DNA of 64,000 nt. It comes from Pinus tabuliformis. Lineage: Eukaryota > Streptophyta > Pinopsida > Pinales > Pinaceae. The stretch lies in contig CM062817.1 in NCBI GenBank assembly GCA_031772625.1, positions 891,112,184 through 891,176,183 on the forward strand, given 5' to 3'. The translations under genes and the position numbers were made by a program. Below the pieces are notes generated by a model. The model ran no database searches and had not been told where the DNA came from. It worked only from the letters and a program-made list of their open reading frames with translations. Of the stretch, positions 1 through 9,419 are shown in pieces (the stretch's first letter is position 1; each line of letters begins with the position of its first letter).

Positions 1-64
1 ATCCAAACCATAGAATGTTGTTGTTTTTGTTGCTGAACATCATCGGTTTCTAAAGGAACTAGGA

Positions 65-496
65 ATGACCGAACATCTAAGAGAATTACAGGCAGCAGTC
101 TTACAAGATTTCCAATATTATTTCAAAGCCAAGGGAGCTCTTGCCTTACAGGCAAACAATGTATTTTTGGAACACTGCCCTAAGGGGAGAAAAGAATATC
201 ATGCCTTTAACCTGCTTAATCTTCAAGCAACAATTTCACGGCTACCTAATTATGTCAAATGCATTCAAAAATGTGCTAAAAAGTGGTTAGGATATCATTT
301 TCACTTCCCTCTTCTATGGTTGCCAGTACAACAATATAAGGCTTATTTCAGGTTGCCCAAAACGAAGGAGCTTGCAACATGGCAGAGAATACAGAGTGTC
401 CAGGGTTTCAGAGATTTGGTTGATAGCACCTTCTATACTTACTGTCTAAGTAATTTGCACTGTACAGCCCAGTACTCGGACTCAGACTCGGAGTAA
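65..496 (+). CDS. Unrecognised 3'-terminal ORF of Athila-like element G
   Basis: An intact 143-residue ORF that I cannot assign to a family. It has basic and aromatic stretches in the middle and ends in an acidic Ser-Asp-Ser-Asp tail. No zinc knuckle, DDE, RT or membrane segment is visible. Its stop is 3 bases before a perfect hairpin, which is followed by a G-rich polypurine tract and an LTR start. This is the layout seen at the 3' end of element A, whose last ORF also ends just before the same hairpin. I infer that it is the end of the extra ORF downstream of pol in an Athila-like element. The ATG at 65 is only the first in frame near the window edge, so the true start may lie outside. Confidence 0.45.
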   Translation: MTEHLRELQAAVLQDFQYYFKAKGALALQANNVFLEHCPKGRKEYHAFNLLNLQATISRLPNYVKCIQKCAKKWLGYHFHFPLLWLPVQQYKAYFRLPKTKELATWQRIQSVQGFRDLVDSTFYTYCLSNLHCTAQYSDSDSE

Positions 497-499
497 AAG

Positions 500-517
500 T
501 TGCATGAGGACATGCAA
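500..517 (+). other. Perfect hairpin upstream of the polypurine tract (G)
   Basis: TTGCATG (500-506), loop AGGA, CATGCAA (511-517): a perfect 7-bp inverted repeat directly after the ORF stop and about 10 bases before the polypurine tract. The same 18 bases occur on the minus strand of element A at 27645-27662, also just upstream of its tract. Confidence 0.8.
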
Positions 518-526
518 CCCTTTCAG

Positions 527-536
527 TTGGGGGGGA
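527..536 (+). promoter_or_regulatory. Polypurine tract of element G
   Basis: A run of Gs followed by A abuts TGTTAGGACC. This is the expected plus-strand priming site next to a 3' LTR and shows that G is on the plus strand. Confidence 0.7.
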
Positions 537-1290
537 TGTTAGGACCTCATATTGTCTCTTTTTTACCATACATTTTGCTATGATATCCTCCTTTGTCAAC
601 TTATATTTAAAATTCCTTGTTATTGTTTTAACCCAAGTATCCCAAAGGTACACAATATTTCTTCTCACCACTATACTTTTAATTATTTTACATATAATTA
701 CGCTATCTTCATTATTAACCATTGAATTGATAATTGCTGAACGGTTAAAGAACAATGTGCAGTCCACGTTGTTGAAACTGCTTGGAGATTGCAAGATTAT
801 GTCAACAGTTGCTGAAATAGTAGGAACAACGCACAAATCTTGTGGCTAAATAGTTGTGATTTGAAGTCTAATATTTGACAGCAACAAAAGAAGATCACCG
901 AAGGAGCTGCTACACTGGATGTAGCGATCATGATCTATAGATAGTATTTTTGTAACAACATTTTGTTAAAGGGAAAACTGACTTCCCTATTTTTGTATAA
1001 AGGGTTAAAATAGGACTTGCAATGTAATCTATTCTAATAGATGTCTCCTCTTTAAAAAGAGGAGACATCTACATTAGAGGGGGATGAACAGACAGCGGGA
1101 AAGGTTGAGTTGAAGGAAGAGAACTGGAATCGTTTCTTCTCTGTAACATGACATATTGATAGATGAATAAAATCTTGTTTTGAAAATTTCTCTCTAGTTC
1201 TTGTTTCCTGAGGGATCTTGTGAGAAGGACAGGGCCCACCTACATCACAAGATTCACCCATTATATTTCCGCAGTGTGTTAAGTGTGTCT
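537..1290 (+). repeat. LTR of Athila-like element G (3' LTR, right end approximate)
   Basis: The LTR starts with TGTTAGGACC immediately after the polypurine tract. A TATAAAG box is at 996-1002 and an AATAAA polyadenylation signal at 1166-1171, so promoter and terminator signals are in the expected order. A 16-bp hairpin lies between them. I could not fix the right end: no matching CA end or target duplication was identified. The stated end is near the point where sequence unlike an LTR begins, and could be off by 100 bp or more. The body of G lies outside the window. Confidence 0.6.
1038..1071 (+). other. Perfect 16-bp hairpin just downstream of the LTR TATA box
   Basis: TAGATGTCTCCTCTTT (1038-1053), two-base loop, then its exact reverse complement (1056-1071). 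It starts 36 bases after the end of the TATAAAG box, so it would lie within the first few tens of bases of the element RNA. Confidence 0.85.
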
Positions 1291-1328
1291 TTCATTCATG
1301 CTTTTTTAATAGTCCTATTTACTGAATA

Positions 1329-1865
1329 TCATTTTTGCATTATTGTTGAAACTCTGTCTTCTTCCCAATTGATTGCTGTAGTGTTCATTTTATCCACAGT
1401 TAATTCATGTATGTTGCAATTAAGTTTACAGAGTAAGGTGGCATCTTGATAATCAGGATCAGGTGCTGAAGATTCTTGCTCTGGCAATAGGGTCCTGTTC
1501 TCTGTTACAGCATAGCCAGCGCTTTCCTTTGCAGACTGATTCTTTAGATTACTCCTTTTAAGCATTCTTTGGTAGCTATCTACAATAGATTGTTTTTGTT
1601 GTAACTCAGAGTGGAGCTTCAGTTTGCTTAAGGCAAAGTGTGACCAGTCTTTACTACAACTTTTATTGCTTTTAGGATTGAGTACATATAGTACGCAGTT
1701 GCCTTTGAAATAACAGACTTCCCTGGGTTGAAAATTTATGTAGCACTTTTTTGTTTGAATTAATAAGCAATTAAAGTGACCAACATAAATCTCAATTTCT
1801 CCCCACCTATCTCCTAAAGGTATAACTGCATACAAAGAAAATTCCTCCTCCAACCTATTTGACAA
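1329..1865 (-). CDS. Unrecognised ORF in frame with the H gag remnant
   Basis: An open frame of 178 codons on the minus strand. Reading upstream in the same frame reaches the Lys-rich tail and zinc knuckle of the gag remnant at 1932-1973, so this may be the continuation of that polyprotein. The first residues (Leu-Glu-Glu-Glu-Phe-Ser-Leu) resemble the linker between nucleocapsid and protease in copia-type polyproteins. After that I see no Asp-Ser-Gly-Ala protease site, only a Cys-containing segment and a probable short coiled coil (about residues 82-115). It could be a chimera, a diverged protease region or a chance ORF. Confidence 0.35.
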   Translation of the reverse strand: MSNRLEEEFSLYAVIPLGDRWGEIEIYVGHFNCLLIQTKKCYINFQPREVCYFKGNCVLYVLNPKSNKSCSKDWSHFALSKLKLHSELQQKQSIVDSYQRMLKRSNLKNQSAKESAGYAVTENRTLLPEQESSAPDPDYQDATLLCKLNCNIHELTVDKMNTTAINWEEDRVSTIMQK

Positions 1866-1889
1866 ATTATCGATCTTCGCCGAAGTTGT

Positions 1890-2703
1890 TACCTTCTCCC
1901 GCTTCTCCTTCTTGTCCTTCTTCTTCTTGGGACATTAGGTATTGTCGTGACCAAACCCACCACATCTGAAGCACTAGATCTTCAATAGATATTTCTTCTT
2001 CTTTTCTTCTCTCTTTAAGCCTTGTCCCTGAGTAGGACCTTTATTTTCCTTCCCTTTTGATGCAAGGGCTACATTCTCCTCGTCCTTCACACTCTTTGGT
2101 CCTTTGCTACTATTTCCACTGATATTTCTCTCAACCAAAGCAAGCCTCATCTCTTCCTATGTGAATCTAGCCCATAATCAATCCCAACCAGGTAGATTAT
2201 CTCATCCAGTGATACCTTGGACAAAGGTTGCACACTTCTAGGTGAAAACGTTGAGATCCATATGCACTAGCTCACTCTCCTGAGGTGCTTCTCTAACTAT
2301 TGCAAGCTCATATCAGACCTTCTAAATTCTAGTGAGATAAGGAGTGATGCATTCACCCTTATGCATCCTAGTGGTCCTCAAATTCTCTTTCAAGAACATC
2401 TTCCAGTTCTCGAAAGGATTCTGGAAAAGCGTGGAAACTAAATCCCACATTTTTTGACTTTGTTCTTAGCCGCTAAGTGTGAGACTATATGATCTTGAAC
2501 TCATCAAGGATTAATCGCTTCACCTTGGCCATATCCTTATTGTAATTATCTAGTTATTGTTGGTTTGTAGGTATAACTATGAATCTCTCTGCACACATCT
2601 TCAAACGATGATTATCTAGCAGGAAAGACATTCTAGCTTTCTAGATACAATAGTTAGAGGCTCCATTTAACCTATCCTGAACTCGAAGTCCTTTTGAGGC
2701 CAT
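1890..2703 (-). pseudogene. Copia-type gag (UBN2-like) of element H, decayed
   Basis: Read on the minus strand from ATG at 2703. The start (Met-Ala-Ser-Lys-Gly) is followed by gag-like sequence containing a Lys-Glu-Asn-Leu-Arg-Thr-Thr-Arg-Met stretch and a Ser-Glu-Leu-Val segment typical of the UBN2-like gag fold. A nucleocapsid zinc knuckle C-x2-C-x4-H-x4-C lies at about 1932-1973, with a stop codon inside it, and a Lys-rich tail follows. Several stop codons break the frame, so it is dead. Protease, integrase and RT do not follow, which implies truncation at the left, where G sequence begins. Primer site and LTR lie upstream at 3169 onward. Confidence 0.7.
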
Positions 2704-3168
2704 TTCGGAAAAACTCAAAACTGGGAAAAAAAAATGGGTCTCCTCCCTTTCCTGCTTGGCTTCCTACTCTGTAACTCACACTCCCTCCTTAAATGTGTAG
2801 TTATGCCTGCTGCTACTGCCAGATGCATTGGAAATCTCATATTTCCTCTAGAAAATTGAATCGTGAAACCCCCATATAAAGTCTGTCATGTTTATTTGCT
2901 GCTACAAAATCACAATGCCTAGATCTTCTCAATGAAATATTTGATCTCCTCACCAGAACTGCTTCCCAAAAATCCCACTGCCTATTGGAACTGCTACTAG
3001 GATGTTCAAACTTTTCCTGCACCTGCAACTAGAAATTGAACCCTTCTTACCAACAATTCGCACCACCTAGATGGACCTCTATGCAGACCCAAGAATTTTT
3101 CTCAAAGAATCCCTCTAAAGCTGTAAAATTTCTCCTCGCCACTGAGCTCCTGATATATCTTCAAACTT

Positions 3169-3180
3169 GCTCTAATACCA
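3169..3180 (-). promoter_or_regulatory. Primer binding site of element H (initiator-Met tRNA type)
   Basis: On the minus strand this reads TGGTATTAGAGC. It differs by one base from TGGTATCAGAGC, the common plant retrotransposon primer site complementary to initiator-Met tRNA. It abuts an LTR end reading TTTTCACA. Confidence 0.8.
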
Positions 3181-4100
3181 TGTGAAAATTCCTTGAAATG
3201 CAACAACTAGAACTTATTCTTCTAATTGATTAATTAAGCAATTTATTTTGTTACAATGAAATAACGAATAAATCGCACCGCAATTCCTTCACAATAAAAA
3301 TGCAGAGCAAAATAAACTCGAAATTGAGAAAATAGATGCATACACAATCAAAATGACACCATTATTTTGGACAAATGTCCCTGGAAAGACCCAATGTGGG
3401 AAAACTAGTGCAACATATGAGGGTTTTATTATTATTATGCATTAGTGAAATTTTTGATACAATTTTGATGCCAAAATGGCAATCCTCTCCAAATGAATCT
3501 CTAGAAAAATTATTAAGGTAATTTTTCTCTTCTCCACAAGCAATCCTGCAACAAATTGGTCCTGCAACAAATTGATCACTGAAATTGGTCTATGTAGGCT
3601 TTTGTGCTGCCTCTACATAACATGTGACTCACACTACCTGGAACTACCTCTAAATCAAAGGTTCTTCCTGTTACTACCCTTAGAAGTGATTCTTCGTCCC
3701 TCCATAAAATTATCGTGATCTTCGACAACTGAATCGACCTCTCCACTGATTGAATCAAATTGCCTTTTTGAGGCACTACGGAGGCCCCTGCGTAACCTCC
3801 TATGGACTAACTTGACCTCCTATGGATTAATTTTCTGGCATTGGAAACCTCCACCAGAATCTCTGCTACTAATCTTTGACTTGAATTCTCTTCCCAATTG
3901 AATCTCTACACTCTGGAAAATTCAATCTACCTAGATAACCCACTCAATTGATGTGTCTATCTCCAATCCAACATCATGCTCTTATAATCTCTCATTAGTG
4001 AGCCAATGAACATGATCAGATCTCCATCAATGGATAAGATAATCCCAAACTCAATATGTGTGAGTTTCTAGAGAATTCTCACTTTTCTCAATTAATTCCC
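3181..4100 (-). repeat. 5' LTR of copia-type element H (outer end uncertain)
   Basis: The inner boundary (TGTGAAAATT on the plus strand) is set by the primer site at 3169-3180. A minus-strand TATA-like site (TTATAAGAG) lies near 3985-3993, supporting an LTR promoter here. I could not identify the outer boundary, since the partner LTR is missing; it may reach about 4300. The ORF calls in 2704-3168 look random, and that stretch is best read as the untranslated leader of H. Confidence 0.5.
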
Positions 4101-4366
4101 TTTAATTAATCGATTTCCCTAAGTTAGACTCTGAATTTTTTAATTCTCGATCAACTTATTTAATTGGGTTGTCTCTGGGTGTTTTCTCCCAAAACTTTTC
4201 CTTGGTTTTGGAGATCTTTTGTTCCTTAGCCTCTCTAACAAAATTCAAGACTAGAACATTTGTCTCCGTTGGGTGTGGAGCCTAATTATCTTCTTTATTC
4301 AGAGGTATCACCGCATTGGACCCCAGTTCATAATGTAGAGGAAACGTCGGCCATAATATTTGCACT

Positions 4367-4395
4367 GCAAGGGGGGTCCGGGGGGGGGGGCGGCT
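4367..4395 (+). other. G-rich tract
   Basis: Two long G runs separated by TCC, then a GCGG segment. It is probably internal sequence of the copia-type element whose LTR starts at 4528. A G-quadruplex is possible but not shown. Confidence 0.4.
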
Positions 4396-4527
4396 GTGAT
4401 CTTTAGGAGCCCCTCCTAGCGGGGGATCGGGGGAAGAACCCTCGAAGATAAAAATAGATGTAAATTTACCTTGTAAAATGTTGTAATTTCGTAGTCATAC
4501 TGGATCATTCCTTAGGCGGAGATCTGA

Positions 4528-4871
4528 TGTTAGAAGTTATGTTTAATTTAGGGTTTTTTTTTTTCCCTAGAAGGAACCCTCACTATATATGAGGGAATTG
4601 TATTACATCTATGTAGATATTTATTCTGAGTGAGAAAGACAGAGGAGATTGTGTGAGAGCGAAGAGGGAATTACAACGGATCTACTGTAGGTTGTATCTC
4701 TTCAGTTTGCTGGATAATATAAAAGGAAGGACTAGTTGTTTCCTATGGATGTAGCCCAAATTGGGTGAACCACATATATCTGTGTCTCTCTTATTTTATG
4801 TGTTTTCTATGTTTATATTTCTACAATATATTTTATGTGTTCCATTTCTTTGTAATATATAATTTCTAACA
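4528..4871 (+). repeat. LTR of copia-type element I (3' or solo LTR)
   Basis: A 344-bp sequence with perfect 8-bp inverted termini TGTTAGAA and TTCTAACA. A TATA-like ATATATGAGG lies inside. The bases just before it (GGCGGAGATCTGA) resemble a copia polypurine tract, suggesting a 3' LTR of a plus-strand element. No primer binding site follows 4871, so it is not a 5' LTR. The flanking 5-mers (TCTGA and GTCTA) are not a target duplication. From 4872 to 5125 I see only AT-rich sequence. Confidence 0.75.
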
Positions 4872-5125
4872 GTCTAATGCTAGAAAAACTAAAAAAAAAG
4901 TGGTGTTTCAGACAAGCCTAGAATCCATATAATTATTTCATATATGCCAAGGCAATGGGAAAGTATGATTATTTATATATTTTTCACTAATAGTTGTGTG
5001 TGTATGAAACCACATAAGAAGACAATATGGATGAACAACTGGGTGGAACGACACAACGTTGATAAATTACAACGTTGGAAAGAAGAAGAGTCATTTGGAA
5101 ATAGGAGAGAGGAAGACTATCTTGA

Positions 5126-5999
5126 TGTTGTGTAGGCAATCCTTTCTTAGGACATAAATGATCCCTCTAGTCACATGGAGACAACAAACACATACATAGC
5201 AAAATTCATTCCAATATAAACCATGTAATAGATCAAGGAATATTACACTAAATGAGCAATAATTGACACATTTATGGAAATCAAACACATAATGTATTTT
5301 TAATAGATGGTAAAGGGAGCATTACAACCATTTAAGCCTTGATGTTGGAAGCCTCCTTTAAGTGAGTTTCCAAGTCCTAGCCTTAACCTTCAAGCACTCC
5401 TTTCTCCTTAGCAAAATGGGTAGCAATTGGGCATAGTTCAGCACAAAAGGCAACCAATCATTAGCCAACCATTAGTGGACAATATGGATCTCATTTATAG
5501 GGAAGGAGAGGGAGTTTAGGATCCATGAAAGGAGAGAGAATTTCTACATATCAAGGGAAATATCCATGAAAGTAGGATCAAGGACCAGGAATGGGAGGTC
5601 TCATTGCAATCTTCATTCACCTGTAACTAGCTCGTCGTTCTTGAGACTTCTAGTAAGAGAAGCTTTTCCTTCATTTTGGGAAAAATTGTTTGAAGAGGAC
5701 CAGCATGGGTTTTCTTGATAAAAGTCGTGTTGGAAATGCTAGGAGAGTATGATGCAACAAGTGACCAGCACGGGTCACTAGTAATGAAAAATGTGCTGAC
5801 CTTGAAAAACAAGGTTGGAAAGTTCTTCAGAATTTCTTTCAAGGCAAGTTTTCTTCTTTTATTTAGGGATTCTTTTGAACATGTTTCATGGTGAATACAC
5901 TAACAACTTTCATCATTTTGTGACATTTTTGGCATTAACGACACAAATTTCAACACTTTAGAATACGAGATGGGGAGTGTGGCAAAATATTATATAACA
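5126..5999 (-). repeat. 3' LTR of Tat/Ogre-like element D
   Basis: The inner end (plus strand ...TATATAACA at 5999) is followed by a polypurine tract and 3' region homologous to those of elements B and C. The LTR ends of B (TGTTATAGAC) and C (TCTATAACA on plus) match this end. The outer start at 5126 (TGTTGTG) is the best match to the outer end of C but the LTR body is strongly diverged, so that limit is tentative. The partner LTR lies beyond the right edge. Confidence 0.5.
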
Positions 6000-6015
6000 G
6001 ATGCCCCCTAAAGCA
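6000..6015 (-). promoter_or_regulatory. Polypurine tract of element D
   Basis: On the minus strand this reads TTTAGGGGGCATC next to the LTR start, matching TTTAGGGGGCAAC in element B (42090-42102). Confidence 0.65.
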
Positions 6016-7205
6016 TGAAGGCAGAACAGGAAGTGATGGTTGAAGTGCTTTACAAACCAATGCAAGGAATTAAAGAAACATCATCAGGAGACCTGCAAAT
6101 CAAACATAATATAATATATTTGACATTTTTGATGTAAGTATGCCTAATAATACATCTTTGAGTAGGAATCTAATAGCATGGACGCAGTCATCCTAATAGA
6201 AGGGATCACATGTACAATCATGAATACTTAACAATTCCATGTAGCCTAGATTTATGGAATGAAACCCAGGGTCTTCATTTCTATCCAAATCCAACCAAAG
6301 TAAAAATCCCACCATGTGAAACGATGTGTCAGAGTTGAACATGGTAGAAACCACCTGATTACCGGTCAATCATGTAAACAGTTAATAAGCACGAGAGAAA
6401 CCACCAATGATGACGATGGCTCTCAAGGTACATCAACACAATCCACAAGTGTGAACAATGAAGCTAAAGTAGAACACTTGCATAATAATTCAATCGAAGG
6501 CCAGTAATGTGAACCTATCGTCGAATGTGAAGAACCTACCATCGAGGCATGCACACTTCAATGTACAGAAAGGGAGTTTCTAGAGCATTTTCATGAATAA
6601 TGACTTGAATTCGACAGGAAGTGATCCATCGAAGGAGGGCCATAAGGTTTCCCACATCATCGACACAAAACATATGATTTTGTAGAGTTGGCAAGAGTGA
6701 TTCAGGATTGTTGCAGAAAATTCAAATTGAGTATAAGGGGTTTGAATTACAGATAAGACTTCTCTTGAACATATCAGTGACATGACTTTGGAATTTGGAA
6801 GCATTTTACTTAGAATAGGATCAAAGGTCATGGTAACAATAGGATATAGTCAAGTGAGAGGAAATTGGATTCCTAAAACCTAGTAAGGAAAGTGACGAAG
6901 TGAGGATAACCCAAACCTGACATGAGATACAGATAAGTGTCATGTTCAAGAGCGACATGCTGGATTTTATAAAAAATACAATATACATGTTTCCTTCCAT
7001 TTTTCCCCACTATTTCTAGTGGGTACCTCTTTATTTTTAATCTCAAGCTTGAAGAGAATACCATATACTTATCATATAAGTTCATCCTTTAAATGAATCC
7101 ATCCTAGTATTTTTAACAAGCCCTGGGAAGGAGTAACTTGGTCTCATCATGGTGAAAATTCCTTCATTTTTTTAGTTTTACAATTCCAAAAGAGGGGTAA
7201 CTCAA

Positions 7206-7440
7206 CATCTTTTTCATGTGTAAGGAGTTTCAAAAAGATGTGTAAAAGAAAACTCCAAATGTCCCTTTTCATAGATAGTCTCTCGAATATGAAAATGTAA
7301 AAAACAATATTCAAGTGAACCTCTTAGCCACATGTGACTAAGGTATTCCTTTTTCGTAACTAGTCTATCTCATTTTGGAAAAGCGTTAAACTTATACTAA
7401 GTAGACATCTTTTCATTTACTTTTATGAGTTTGAAAAGAC
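7206..7440 (-). other. Hairpin array of element D
   Basis: Three hairpins are visible: CATCTTTTT/AAAAAGATG (7206-7214 with 7232-7240, perfect 9 bp), TTTTCA/TGAAAA (7266-7271 with 7290-7295) and TCTTTTCA/TGAAAAGA (7408-7415 with 7432-7439, perfect 8 bp). They lie at the same relative place as the arrays of B and C. Confidence 0.7.
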
Positions 7441-8160
7441 AAGTTATTAGTATTCTTTTCATATTCCAACAGTCAGAAAAGAGCTGAAAGATGACTTTGA
7501 ATGGGTTCCCTTTTCATTTATTTTTTATGAGTCCAAAAAAGTGACAATATAAAACTTGATAGTTCATCCAAAATCAATTACCATTGCCAATTAGTAATAA
7601 CTCGATGCTACACATGTGAATAAACGTTACCTGGTTCAATAAAAATATATAAATATAGGTAAAAATATGCCCTAAGTGGTAAAAATACTTTAAAAGGATT
7701 ATATAAACTCCAAAAGTAAAAATAAATTTACCATTTGTCATTTTGTGAATTGGAGAGCACATTTTTTCCTAAATTCCCCTGATCTTCAGGCGAGGATCGT
7801 GATCCATCCAAGGAACCATTCAGTGAACTGTCTATCACATGTAAGATATTTGTCCTTCCTCTGCAATTCAGTAGAAATTTTATGTAATTTAACCCATGGA
7901 ATAGGTAGCTAGGAGGGTCTGGAGAAAAATTGAGTCGGAGGTGACTAGCGTGGTTTTTAACCATCGAGATCGTGCTTCCCTCCCTGAGCTTAAAGATTAT
8001 GTCACACTGGAAGCGCGGAAAAAATTGAGGACAGACGCGCTTGTGCCACAAAATAAAAAATATAGATCTCCAAAATTACTAATTGTTTTGCAAATTTTCC
8101 TCCATGGAGTCTAATTAAAACCTTGTTCAATGATGTTTTACATGTTATTTTTTGGATAAA

Positions 8161-8497
8161 ATGGCTATTGAGTGGAAGGAAAGAGGCCATGGAGTGGAAG
8201 ATCATCAAGTATCATAGGATCCTAATTGCATAAGGGCTTTTCATGCTTGTGGATTGCTTAAATTCTTCCGTACCCTTGGGATCAGAGCCCAATTGGAGTT
8301 ATTACAATACTTGGTAGGATCGTGGGATGTAGACTGTCAGATGTTTATAATAGGGGACCAAGAGCTTGACATAGAAGTTGCATACATATACTTCATCATT
8401 GGTTTGTCCAAGGGAGGACAACAAGTTCAATTTTCTGGTCCTCATGCTGGAGGAGAAAACTATGACATGTTAATAGCTAAACATTGCCATGGTTCCC
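8161..8497 (+). pseudogene. Antisense gene of element D, 5' part
   Basis: The first part of a gene convergent with D pol. It starts at ATG 8161 (Met-Ala-Ile-Glu-Trp-Lys), has one stop near codon 19, then a Leu-Lys-Phe-Phe-Arg segment and a Gln-Leu-Glu-Leu-Leu-Gln-Tyr-Leu-Val helix. The following Ser-Trp-Asp...Phe...Ile...Tyr-Phe-Ile-Ile-Gly-Leu-Ser pattern matches residue for residue the antisense gene of B (39567-38334). The pattern resembles the plant mobile domain (PMD) family, but that assignment is from memory. It is broken at 8497 by insertion of E and resumes at 49769. Confidence 0.75.
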
Positions 8498-9379
8498 TGT
8501 TGGCTTGTTGGGGCCTGACCCAAGTTTAGAGTTAGTTAGCCAAACAAATCCCGGTACTACTGGCCCTTTCGGCAACAGTCCGCGGAGTGCAGACTGAGGT
8601 CTCACCCGAGGTAGTATGGGAGGGTGCTAGAACCAGGTATCCACACCTTGGAGATGTCTAATGAGTTCGACTGGTCTGTGGTTTCTCCTTGCGCTCAGGT
8701 TGCTTCGTGCACCTTCTTGTTCCTCGCGGCCTAATACACTACCTTTGCAGCCCTATCCAGGGGTTGTGCCACATTTTACGCTATTACCCAAGACCTTGCT
8801 TATATTCCAATGTTAGTTAATTATCTTTGTCTACTTGAGTTCTTTGAGTTATACTTAACCACATAAAACATTCATACAAATGCACGCAGTAAATAAATAG
8901 TATAATTGCAAGTTATATCAATCATGCATTAACCCAAGAACAGATACATAGAATTATAACCAAAATTCTCTTTATTAATTCTTTCCATGATTATAGACTC
9001 GACTCACACTGCGCACTCAGCTGCGGACTACTAGGCCTCTACACACTCAGCTGTAGAGCCTTCTCCTACTCTACGACCCAAAGACACCCTTCACACTACG
9101 ACTCAACCACTTAGACTTCTCATGTTCATTATTTATTCCCTATTCTATCTATTCCCTTTACACTTAGAGCCTTGCTCTTTTTATACAATCCCATGGTCCG
9201 CAAACCATGGGTAGCTCTATCTAGCCAACATTACATTATAAAACTAGGTTGGACAGCCCTGTGACTCTATCATACTTTTACGCCCTGCGCCCTCTATTCG
9301 CGGAGATTTACAACAAGATTCAGTCAAAACTTGGGCTTTGAGCCCCAAAACATGCCTTAGGGGGATTCCATGCCCCACA
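8498..9379 (-). repeat. 3' LTR of element E
   Basis: 882 bp starting TGTTGGCTTG and ending CCCCACA, one change from the CCCAACA of the partner copy. A minus-strand TATA box (TATAAAAAG) lies near 9180. The partner is 48869-49768. Many C/T and G/A differences separate the two, as expected for an old methylated insertion. Confidence 0.85.
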
Positions 9380-9419
9380 GGCCACCAACACAAACATCAT
9401 GACTTACCCTCGAGTCACT

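Larger units (their letters stand above)
6000..8160 (-). mobile_element. 3' untranslated region of element D
   Basis: A noncoding stretch between the 3' LTR and the start of the antisense gene. It aligns by eye with 51928-54200 of C and, reversed, with 40100-42102 of B. Shared landmarks include a 'gtttctagagcattttcatgaat'-like segment near 6570 (also at 52580) and an 'acttctcttgaacat' segment near 6760 (also at 52797). Short ORFs here are not conserved and look like chance. The hairpin-forming part is 7200-7440. Confidence 0.65.

Noticed and set aside
4367-4395. G-rich tract as ribosomal or telomeric DNA
   Set aside because: No telomere repeat or rRNA signature; the tract sits just upstream of a copia-type LTR.
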